From the NCBI GenBank assembly GCA_963627465.1, contig CAVGBO010000076.1, positions 1 through 12,086 on the forward strand: a stretch of 12,086 nucleotides of DNA, read 5' to 3'. Below are positions 1 through 5,734 of this stretch, piece by piece. Positions within the stretch are counted from its first letter, which is position 1, and each line of letters begins with the position of its first letter. The stretch comes from CAKUFA01 sp963627465 (GTDB taxonomy: Bacteria > Bacillota > Clostridia > Christensenellales > Aristaeellaceae). The notes under the pieces were generated by a model. That model saw only the letters and a list, made by a program, of their open reading frames with translations. It was not told the origin of the DNA and searched no databases. The translations under genes were made by a program, and so were the position numbers.

Positions 1-32
1 CACCTACGTTCCTGCTACTGGTTTGGACTATT

Positions 33-71
33 GCAACTTGTTATTGCAATTTGCGATTTTATTTTGCAACA
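33..71. repeat. Cluster of three TTGCAA motifs in AT-rich DNA
   Basis: TTGCAA occurs three times within about 40 bases (near 34, 46 and 65) in an AT-rich stretch just beyond the terminator of the NTF2-like operon. It may belong to the regulatory region of a gene left of the window, or be a chance result of low complexity. No gene is visible in bases 1-89. Confidence 0.25.
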
Positions 72-89
72 AGAAGGTGAAACCAAAGT

Positions 90-126
90 AAAAAGGGCAG
101 GAGCCTTACGGAAACGGCTCCTGCCC
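90..126 (-). terminator. Rho-independent terminator of the NTF2-like operon
   Basis: On the minus strand a perfect 11-bp stem (GGGCAGGAGCC with GGCTCCTGCCC; arms 95-105 and 116-126) encloses a 10-nt loop and is followed at once by five T residues (plus-strand A run 90-94). It begins about 12 bases after the stop codon of the last gene of the operon. Confidence 0.93.
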
Positions 127-138
127 ACTGTAGATTTT

Positions 139-765
139 TTATTTAGCAGACAGAGGACTGTCGGACAGCGCCCAGCCTTCCACGACGCGGACTCCGGTGG
201 GTTCGGGATTCTCCTTGAATTTCACGAACTCCATCGTGTTCTGCAGGATCTCTTCGCCGGTATCCAGATTTTTGATCTTCACCGTGTAACGGATAGCGCA
301 CCAGTTGTCCCGGATGATCATATTGTCAAACTGGCCCAGTTCCATGGTGTAGTGCTGGAACAGCTGGCCCATCATGCCCTTGTACTGTTCCAGGGTCAGG
401 CGCTTGCCGTAGACATTGTAGTAGGCGTCGGGCTCATAGAGGGTATTGCACCACTCCAGCCAACCGTCATAGCCTCCGTTCCAGTTGTTGAAGCCGTTGA
501 AAAGCCGGTCCTTGATCTTCTTCTCAATCTCCTTTTCGATAGGGGTAGGGTTTTTGATTTCAGTGACTGCCATAGTCGGTTCCTCCTTAAAAAATAATTC
601 TGCTTCCTCGCGGATCTGTTTACCAAATTGGCGGGCTTCTTCCAGACCAGCCCGATTCAGTTCTCTTGCAAACTGAATATTTTCCTTGTTGATTTCATGG
701 GCGATCCTGGCCCCTTCTTTCATATCCTCAAAAGAGGATTTTAAGAAATCTTTCATTTCCGACAT
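139..765 (-). CDS. NTF2/SnoaL-like protein with helical N-terminal extension (two possible starts)
   Basis: This is a 208-aa protein of unknown function. Residues about 70-205 look like a single NTF2/SnoaL-like alpha+beta cone: an early helical segment (WLEWCNTLYEPDAYY), then alternating strands such as WCAIRYTVKIKNL and a closing VRVVEGWALSD. Residues 1-64 are very different, charged and probably one long amphipathic helix or coiled coil (KEGARIAHEINKENIQFARE). The full-length start at 765 has AGGAGG seven bases upstream. An in-frame ATG at 573 (codon 65) has an even better AAGGAGGA and would give a 144-aa protein consisting of the cone alone, the usual size for this fold. The gene follows its NTF2-like neighbour by 18 bases and ends at a strong terminator, so the two form an operon. 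NTF2-like proteins can be enzymes, ligand binders or dimerisation modules. I see no diagnostic active site and give no substrate. No signal peptide or membrane segment is seen. Confidence 0.85.
   Translation of the reverse strand: MSEMKDFLKSSFEDMKEGARIAHEINKENIQFARELNRAGLEEARQFGKQIREEAELFFKEEPTMAVTEIKNPTPIEKEIEKKIKDRLFNGFNNWNGGYDGWLEWCNTLYEPDAYYNVYGKRLTLEQYKGMMGQLFQHYTMELGQFDNMIIRDNWCAIRYTVKIKNLDTGEEILQNTMEFVKFKENPEPTGVRVVEGWALSDSPLSAK
571..588 (-). promoter_or_regulatory. Internal ribosome binding site and second start codon
   Basis: On the minus strand AAGGAGGA (581-588) lies seven bases before an in-frame ATG (571-573) inside the NTF2-like gene. It matches the anti-Shine-Dalgarno sequence better than the site of the upstream start. 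It either marks the true start or allows two isoforms, 208 and 144 aa. Confidence 0.6.
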
Positions 766-783
766 CCGATAACCTCCTGTTCC

Positions 784-1314
784 TCAAAGCCCACGGGGGT
801 CGATTCCCGCCTGCTGCAATTTTTTCGCCACAGCCGTCATATAGGCTTCTGGTCCATCCTTGAACGGCCCATGTACGCCGATGGCGGCGTCCAGGAAATC
901 GTTGTATTCCGGGCTTACATGGGTTTCCCAGCGGGTGATTTCGCCTGCCTCGTTGGTTTCCACAAAGCCATAGGCGTAGAAATCCCACAGCTTTCCGTTT
1001 TTGTCGTAGCCGCCGAAATGGGTCTGCATAACAAAACCGATGTCGGAAGACCAGCACTTAAATTCCAGCGGGCCCCAATCCGGGAAAGTGATGCAGTAGG
1101 TATTCGCTTCCATCGTGGCGCTTTTACGGACCGACATGGGATATTCGCTCAGGTCAATCAGGTTATCCCCAAAGTAGGGCGACCAGTACTTGGCGTGGGG
1201 GGCGAATTTCCATTCCGTATAAGTTGCGCCTTCCTCGACGGTGTGATCCTGATAGGCTGCATGATAGCTTTCTGCCATGCGGCGGTGATGTTCCAAACGT
1301 TCTGTCAATGTCAT
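784..1314 (-). CDS. NTF2/SnoaL-like protein, first gene of the pair
   Basis: A 176-aa protein starting MTLTERLEHHRR. The open frame runs upstream to 1413, but the extension overlaps the terminator at 1399-1434 and lacks a ribosome site. The ATG at 1314 has AGGAG nine bases upstream and is preferred. The N-terminal helix (residues 1-25) is followed by a mixed alpha/beta domain rich in aromatics (HAKYWSPYFGDNL, WGPLEFKCWSSDIGFVMQTHFGGY, KLWDFYAYGFVETN), which suggests an NTF2/SnoaL-like hydrophobic pocket. A helical C-terminal tail ends the protein. It is probably cytoplasmic, with no signal peptide or membrane segment. The second NTF2-like gene starts 18 bases after its stop, so they are co-transcribed and might form a hetero-oligomer (inference). 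SnoaL-like proteins include cyclases, isomerases and dehydratases, but nothing here identifies a reaction. Confidence 0.82.
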   Translation of the reverse strand: MTLTERLEHHRRMAESYHAAYQDHTVEEGATYTEWKFAPHAKYWSPYFGDNLIDLSEYPMSVRKSATMEANTYCITFPDWGPLEFKCWSSDIGFVMQTHFGGYDKNGKLWDFYAYGFVETNEAGEITRWETHVSPEYNDFLDAAIGVHGPFKDGPEAYMTAVAKKLQQAGIDPRGL

Positions 1315-1347
1315 TTCATAACGCTCCTTTCGTATCGTTACGTCTGT

Positions 1348-1353
1348 ATTGTA
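1348..1353 (-). promoter_or_regulatory. Possible -10 element of the NTF2-like operon
   Basis: TACAAT on the minus strand (5 of 6 to the consensus) lies about 34 bases before the ATG at 1314 and downstream of the terminator at 1399-1434, where a promoter is expected. No good -35 lies at 17 bases; TTTACT sits 20 bases upstream. This might mean an activator-dependent promoter or simply a weak call. Confidence 0.3.
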
Positions 1354-1398
1354 GAGGCTAAAGGTTGAAGCAAAGTAAAAAAAACAGTGGCAATACAG

Positions 1399-1434
1399 AA
1401 AAAGTCTCGCCACTCTTACACATGGCGAGACTTT
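1399..1434 (-). terminator. Rho-independent terminator downstream of the P-type ATPase
   Basis: A perfect 12-bp stem (AAAGTCTCGCCA, 1401-1412, with its complement at 1423-1434) has a 10-nt loop and a run of five T on the minus strand. It terminates the ATPase transcript and separates it from the NTF2-like operon, whose promoter must lie between this point and 1314. Confidence 0.88.
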
Positions 1435-1446
1435 GCTAATGCTTTG

Positions 1447-1487
1447 GGCATCCCGACAGCTTCACACTGCCGGGATGCCGCTTTTTT
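1447..1487 (+). terminator. Plus-facing terminator-like hairpin at the 3' end of the ATPase gene
   Basis: GGCATCCCG (1447-1455) pairs with CGGGATGCC (1471-1479). An inner CAG/CTG extension follows after one mismatch, and a run of six T lies at 1482-1487. The T run is on the plus strand, although no plus-strand gene precedes it. On the minus strand the hairpin has no T run, so it may instead protect the 3' end of the ATPase mRNA, or block antisense transcription into that gene. Confidence 0.6.
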
Positions 1488-1510
1488 CATCAATCTTATG
1501 CTGATGAATA

Positions 1511-4117
1511 TTACTTGGTTACGGTCTTGCGGATCATGTCCACAGGGATGACTAGGAAAGCGATGAAAGCGCACAGGAGCCAATTCACAGCACTCATGGC
1601 TTCCACCTTCAGCACTTCACCGCCGAAGGTAACAAAGATGAACTGGAGCAGGAAGATGGCACCCATGACCCGCAGGAAATGCTTATTCCGGTTCAGGTTT
1701 TCAAACACGTTCATGTGAGACGTGCGGGCATTGAAGCCATTGAAGGCAATGGCCATCATGAAGGTGGCGAACACGGCAGAATCCAGCAGCACAGTATCCA
1801 GCACACCATCCTTCGCAGCGCCCAGCAGGTTCTGGAAGAAGGGCACAAACCGGATGCACAGGCAGGCTGCGGAGATGTACAGGGCACCCACCAGCACCTG
1901 AACAAACATAGGCTTGGTGACAATGGAAGCATCCCGGGGAATGGGCTTTTCCTGCATGTATTCCTTCAAGGCAGGCTCGCTGGCGAAGGCGATGGCCGCC
2001 AGGGTATCCATGGCCAGGTTTACCAGCAGCAACTGAATCACGGTCAGGATCTCGTTTTCACCCAGCAAGGGAGCGAGGAAGCAAATGAGCACAGCGGCCA
2101 CGTTCACCGTCAACTGGAAGATCAGGAACTTCCGAATGGACTTGAACATGGTACGGCCATACAGGATGGCCTTCTCGATAGAGAGGAAGTTGTCGTCCAA
2201 GATGGTGATGTCGCCGGCTTCCTTGGCCACTTCCGTGCCGGAACCCATGGCGAAGCCTACGTCTGCCTTCTTCAAGGCAGGAGAGTCGTTCACACCGTCG
2301 CCGGTCATGCCGACCACCATACCCAGTTCCTGAGCGCAGCGCACCAGGCGGCTCTTATCCGTAGGCAGGGCTCGGGAGACAACCCGCAGGTTAGGCAACA
2401 CCTGCTTCAGTTCATCGTCCGTCAATTCACCCAGCTCGGCACTTGTCAGTGCCACATCGGAATGATTCTTCAGCAGACCAGCCTCGGTTGCGATAGCCAC
2501 GGCCGTTTCCTTCCGGTCGCCGGTGACCATAACCACCTGAATGCCTGCATCCTGCACTTCACGGATAGCGTCCACGGCTTCCTTCCGCACATTGTCACGG
2601 ATGGACAGCACGCATACCAAGGTCAGCCCTTCCCTATCGGCACTGGTGCCGTCACACTTAGCCACAGCCAGCAGACGCATGGAACGGCTTGCCTGCCCAT
2701 CCATGTAAGAGGTGAGGAAGTTCCGCTCCGTCAGGGGCTTTTCCACGCCCTTCTCATCCACATAGGAGGTGCAGCGCTCAATGATCTTTTCCGGGGCGCC
2801 CTTGATGTAGGTGACCGGCTTGCCGTTGCCGGTAATGGTCACGGTGGAGTACTTCTTGGCGGAGTCAAAGGCGTTGAAATCCGCCACATCCTGCCGATCC
2901 ATCGCGTTCACTGCATTGTTGGCCACCAGGAAGGACATCAGTGCCCGGTCGGTAAAGTTACCGCCGATGATGTTGCCGTCGGAATAAGAGGAAGAGTTAT
3001 TCAGACCAATGCCCACCAGCACGTCATTTTTCAGTTCCGTGGGCATATCGGACAAGGCGGTAAACTTCCGCACATTGCCTGTGGCGACTTCCACCACGCT
3101 CAGCTTGCCCTCGGTAATGGTGCCGGTTTTATCGGAGAACAGCAGGGACAGGGAACCGGCGGTTTCCAGGCCGTTGAGCTTGTGCACCAGCACGTTATCC
3201 TTGGCCATGCGCATGCTCTGATAGCTCATCAGAATGCTGGTCAGCATAGGCAGACCTTCCGGCACAGCGCATACGATAATCGTTACCGCAACGGTAACAG
3301 CTTCAATGGTCAGGTTCACCCATTCCAGGAAGTCATCCGGCAGATCCCCGGAAATCAGCGTCTTGGCAAAGATGCCTACCACAATGGCAATGGCACCGAT
3401 GTAGCCGAAGGTGGAAATCTGCTTGGCCAGCTTGCTCAGCTTCACCTGCAGAGGCGTTTCCCGGGTGTCCTCCTGCACTTCCAGTGCCAGCTCGCCAAAG
3501 AGGGTCTTGTCGCCGACCTGCTTGACTTCCATGTAGGCTTCGCCGCCGCACACCACCGTGCCCCGGTAGGCATAGCATGGATTCAGCAGATCCTTGATGT
3601 CGTAAGCTGCGCCAGTCTTGTTGGCAGCCTTCGTGGCTTCCTCGGTTTCACCGTTCAGGGAAGCCTGATCCACCTTGACGGTTCCTTCCACGATCTCGCC
3701 ATCGGCGGCGATCTTGTCGCCGGACTGGAGATAGAGGATATCGCCTACCACGATCTCACTGACGTGAATCTCCTGCAGCTTCCCGTCCCGGATGACCTTG
3801 GCAATTTCCTTGGATTCCTTTTCTGCCTTCAAGGCAGAGGCTTTACCCTCCTGTTGGCTTTCGCTAATGGAGGAAACCCCGTTGGCGATCATAATGGCCA
3901 CCAGAATGCCCACCGGCTCGTACCAGTGTGCTTTTCCCATGATGGTCAGCACAACCTGAATGACCAGTGCCACCAGCAGAATCATGATCATGGGATCCTT
4001 GAAGCCGTTCAGGAATTTCTTCCACAGCGGTTCCGGCGGAATTTCCGTCAGGGTATTGCTGCCGTGCTTCTTTCTGCTTTCCTCTACCTGTTGACTAGTG
4101 AGCCCCTTCAGTTCCAT
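1511..4117 (-). CDS. Calcium-transporting P-type ATPase, PMCA-like (P2B)
   Basis: An 868-aa membrane pump that should expel Ca2+ at the cost of ATP. In order: cytoplasmic N-terminus; M1-M2 (about 43-82); actuator domain with LNGET (154-158) in place of TGES; M3 and M4 (about 236-295) with the ion-site motif PEGLP (286-290); phosphorylation motif DKTGTIT (Asp329); nucleotide-binding KGAPE (439-443); TGDR (532-535); hinge TGDGVNDSPALKKADVG (from 605); then M5-M10 (663-861). Asn700 and Asp704 in M6 (VNLAMD) match the Ca2+-coordinating pair of PMCA pumps, and QLTVNVAAV in M5 is also PMCA-like. No calmodulin-binding tail is evident. The length fits bacterial P2 ATPases. The open frame continues 50 codons upstream to 4267, but the ATG at 4117 has GGAGG seven bases upstream and begins at the usual family N-terminus, so it is preferred. 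The gene is transcribed alone. Mn2+ or other cations are less likely substrates. Confidence 0.95.
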   Translation of the reverse strand: MELKGLTSQQVEESRKKHGSNTLTEIPPEPLWKKFLNGFKDPMIMILLVALVIQVVLTIMGKAHWYEPVGILVAIMIANGVSSISESQQEGKASALKAEKESKEIAKVIRDGKLQEIHVSEIVVGDILYLQSGDKIAADGEIVEGTVKVDQASLNGETEEATKAANKTGAAYDIKDLLNPCYAYRGTVVCGGEAYMEVKQVGDKTLFGELALEVQEDTRETPLQVKLSKLAKQISTFGYIGAIAIVVGIFAKTLISGDLPDDFLEWVNLTIEAVTVAVTIIVCAVPEGLPMLTSILMSYQSMRMAKDNVLVHKLNGLETAGSLSLLFSDKTGTITEGKLSVVEVATGNVRKFTALSDMPTELKNDVLVGIGLNNSSSYSDGNIIGGNFTDRALMSFLVANNAVNAMDRQDVADFNAFDSAKKYSTVTITGNGKPVTYIKGAPEKIIERCTSYVDEKGVEKPLTERNFLTSYMDGQASRSMRLLAVAKCDGTSADREGLTLVCVLSIRDNVRKEAVDAIREVQDAGIQVVMVTGDRKETAVAIATEAGLLKNHSDVALTSAELGELTDDELKQVLPNLRVVSRALPTDKSRLVRCAQELGMVVGMTGDGVNDSPALKKADVGFAMGSGTEVAKEAGDITILDDNFLSIEKAILYGRTMFKSIRKFLIFQLTVNVAAVLICFLAPLLGENEILTVIQLLLVNLAMDTLAAIAFASEPALKEYMQEKPIPRDASIVTKPMFVQVLVGALYISAACLCIRFVPFFQNLLGAAKDGVLDTVLLDSAVFATFMMAIAFNGFNARTSHMNVFENLNRNKHFLRVMGAIFLLQFIFVTFGGEVLKVEAMSAVNWLLCAFIAFLVIPVDMIRKTVTK

Positions 4118-4329
4118 GATGTTCCCTCCACAAAATGCACCTTGGTGTATACGGGTTCGAGGATGCATGCGCCGCCTGCGTGATGATCTCAGTACTTCAC
4201 CGCCGCATCTTCCGCAGAAAGCCCTGCGAAAAATGCGTCCATCCTTTTTTCCTACGAAGGACGACATACGGTTGAAAAGCCATTCGGAAAATGCTTGATC
4301 ACAACGCCTCGGGCGTGCCTGCCTAAAGG
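4118..4329 (-). promoter_or_regulatory. Long structured 5' leader of the P-type ATPase gene
   Basis: About 205 bases lie between the predicted transcription start and the ATPase ATG. On the minus strand a 12-bp stem (arms 4224-4235 and 4206-4217, two G-U pairs, 6-nt loop GGCTTT) and a small ACGCC/GGCGT hairpin (4304-4316) can form. The reading frame of the ATPase stays open through part of the leader (to 4267), but that extension has no ribosome site. I compared it from memory with the yybP-ykoY and NiCo ion riboswitches and found no convincing match. Regulation by the leader is therefore only a possibility. Confidence 0.4.
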
Positions 4330-4358
4330 AGGATACAGTTTTTTTCTCCCTGTGTCAA
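4330..4358 (-). promoter_or_regulatory. Predicted sigma-70-type promoter of the P-type ATPase gene
   Basis: On the minus strand a perfect -35 TTGACA (4353-4358) is followed by a 17-base spacer and TATCCT (4330-4335; 4 of 6 to the -10 consensus). Transcription would start near 4323. Confidence 0.6.
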
Positions 4359-4690
4359 TGCACACCGAAACACGAATGAGAGAAAAAATGTAACAAAATT
4401 AAAATTTGTCCCAACAAGCAATGGGGATATGAACCCGGATGAGGAAAGCCCCTTTCTCCTTGCCATAGTGGGCGGAAAAAGGGGCGAATTTTTCGATGGG
4501 TAACTTAGGGGGTGTGCTCAGCTACTGTAAAGATTCATTCCAAAATGAAGATTTTGAACTGTCAGATGCCAGAGAAGTTATTTGATGAAAGACGAATCAT
4601 TCTATACTTGCTGATCCGTTTCCACTGTTCGATTTGAATGATTGCAATTTATAACAAAACCATACAGTCACATGCATAAAACATATTTTG
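4359..4690. other. Non-coding gap between the ATPase promoter and the LysR gene
   Basis: This AT-rich stretch of about 330 bases has no supportable gene on either strand. It holds the hairpin at 4448-4493 and otherwise only short frames. A 24-codon frame starting ATGAACCCG near 4430 overlaps that hairpin and has no good ribosome site. The 3' untranslated part of the LysR transcript must end somewhere in this gap, but bases 4494-4690 show no clear terminator. Confidence 0.6.
4448..4493 (+). terminator. Terminator-like hairpin, better U-tract on the plus strand
   Basis: GCCCCTTTCTCC (4448-4459) pairs with GGAAAAAGGGGC (4474-4485) with one mismatch and a 14-nt loop. A run of five T lies at 4489-4493 on the plus strand. 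On the minus strand the stem is followed only by TTTCC. It could end the LysR transcript (minus) weakly, or stop plus-strand transcription; no plus-strand gene precedes it. Confidence 0.5.
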
Positions 4691-5563
4691 TCATGGCTCC
4701 GCTCTGGAAAGGATACTATCTCGAATTGCCCGTATCGTAGGCGTTAATCGACGAGCCGCAAGCACAGCTCGATGACGGCCAAGATCAGTGGTTACCGGTA
4801 TGAGCTTTACGCCTTTTAGGTAGGAAGCATTCTTTTGCGGTAGGAACGATATTCCAAGGTTTAGTGCAACCATAAGGACTTGCATATCGGCGGAATCAGC
4901 ATAGATCATAGCGTGGTCATCAAACCCCAGCCTTTTTGCCCAAGCATGAATGGGTGCATTTACATTTTTCGATTGATCCGGTGCAAGGAGAATTAGCGGA
5001 TACCTATGCAACTGACCTATATCAAGGGATTGATAGCCTGCTAATTCGGAGCCCTCTGACACGGCCGCTACCATGGGTAGATCTTCGATAACTGCTTGGT
5101 ACACATTGCTGTGCATGATCTCACCTTGCAGGGTAATGATGGCATCACATTGACCGCGATACAGCGCATCCGGCATGGCAGCGAGGGACATATATACCGG
5201 CTGGATAACAAACGAAGGTCTTTGTTGATGAAGCGCCAGATAAATGTCGATCATCAGTTCTTTTTCTAGTGGTCCATTATAAGCGATTCGCACAATGTCT
5301 GGTTTGTGTGTATCTGCAAATGTGTCTTTCATCTCCAGTTCAAGATGCATCATCTGCTCTGCATAAGGGAGAAATTGCGCCCCCTCTTCGGTTAATACGA
5401 CGCCTGTTGCTTTTCGATAAAACAATCCGCAGTTTAACTCTTTTTCCAAGGCCGCAATTTGCTGACTAATGGCAGTTTGCGAAACGTACATGTGCCTAGC
5501 GGCAGCAGAAAAACTCCCCTCGCGAGCTACTGCAAGAAAATACGCCAAACGATCCGTGTTCAT
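4691..5563 (-). CDS. LysR-type transcriptional regulator, divergent from the reductase gene
   Basis: A 290-aa protein of normal LysR-family length. Residues 1-60 are the winged helix-turn-helix: MNTDRLAYFLAVAREGSFS opens it, then SAAARHMYVSQTAISQQIA forms the recognition region and LEKELNCGLFYR the wing. A linker helix (about 61-86) leads to the periplasmic-binding-protein-like effector domain (about 88-285), where a small molecule would bind. The start at 5563 has GAGGGAG nine bases upstream. The gene is transcribed away from the flavin-dependent reductase, with 171 bases between the two start codons and overlapping control signals. This is the classic LysR arrangement, in which the regulator represses itself and activates its neighbour in response to a substrate or product. 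The inducer cannot be read from the sequence; the reductase substrate is the natural guess. Confidence 0.95.
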   Translation of the reverse strand: MNTDRLAYFLAVAREGSFSAAARHMYVSQTAISQQIAALEKELNCGLFYRKATGVVLTEEGAQFLPYAEQMMHLELEMKDTFADTHKPDIVRIAYNGPLEKELMIDIYLALHQQRPSFVIQPVYMSLAAMPDALYRGQCDAIITLQGEIMHSNVYQAVIEDLPMVAAVSEGSELAGYQSLDIGQLHRYPLILLAPDQSKNVNAPIHAWAKRLGFDDHAMIYADSADMQVLMVALNLGISFLPQKNASYLKGVKLIPVTTDLGRHRAVLAARRLTPTIRAIRDSILSRAEP

Positions 5564-5593
5564 TCACCATGACTCCCTCTAAAGCATAAGTGT

Positions 5594-5622
5594 AGCATAC
5601 AAGCTTTTCTTATAGCTGTCAA
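5594..5622 (-). promoter_or_regulatory. Predicted promoter of the LysR gene
   Basis: On the minus strand a perfect -35 TTGACA (5617-5622) is followed by a 17-base spacer and TATGCT (5594-5599). Transcription would start near 5587, about 24 bases before the LysR start codon. The -35 overlaps the dyad at 5619-5634, which fits autorepression. Confidence 0.65.
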
Positions 5623-5634
5623 CAGAATAATTGA
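5619..5634. promoter_or_regulatory. Candidate LysR operator (TCAA-N8-TTGA dyad)
   Basis: TCAA (5619-5622) and TTGA (5631-5634) form an inverted repeat exactly between the two divergent -35 boxes. It overlaps the LysR -35 and ends one base before the -35 of the reductase promoter. A looser ATAAG (5586-5590) / CTTAT (5609-5613) pair lies on the LysR side. The dyad does not match the textbook T-N11-A spacing exactly, so it is called on position and symmetry. Confidence 0.4.
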
Positions 5635-5635
5635 T

Positions 5636-5664
5636 TTGAACTTTTAGCTCAGATATGCTATATT
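5636..5664 (+). promoter_or_regulatory. Predicted promoter of the reductase gene
   Basis: TTGAAC (5636-5641; 4 of 6), a 17-base spacer and TATATT (5659-5664; 5 of 6) face the reductase. Transcription would start near 5671, leaving a leader of about 64 bases with AGGAGG at 5721-5726. The imperfect -35 next to the dyad suits a promoter that needs LysR activation. Confidence 0.65.
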
Positions 5665-5734
5665 TTTAACAAGCGAATCCGATGTGCTTTCATTCTCGAA
5701 GGTGCGCGGTTCACGAGATAAGGAGGATATGGGC

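Noticed and set aside
1315..1413. 33-residue hydrophobic N-terminal extension of the first NTF2-like gene, resembling a signal peptide
   Set aside because: It overlaps the upstream terminator and the likely promoter and has no ribosome site; the ATG at 1314 is better supported.
1679..4183. Plus-strand open frame of 834 codons opposite the P-type ATPase
   Set aside because: It mirrors the ATPase gene, lacks family motifs, is rich in His/Gln/Gly as expected for an antisense shadow, and has no ribosome site. The ATPase on the other strand is unmistakable.
4118..4267. 50-residue N-terminal extension of the ATPase containing a CxxC pair (FCGRCGG)
   Set aside because: No ribosome site before the ATG at 4267, Arg-rich sequence unlike ATPase N-termini, and it coincides with a leader hairpin. 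The ATG at 4117 has a good GGAGG.
4118..4340. yybP-ykoY or NiCo ion riboswitch upstream of the ATPase
   Set aside because: I could not align the conserved core sequences of either class as I remember them; kept only as an unclassified structured leader.
4430..4504. 24-codon plus-strand small gene (ATGAACCCG to TAA)
   Set aside because: It overlaps a terminator-like hairpin, has no convincing ribosome site, and its frame appears open by chance.
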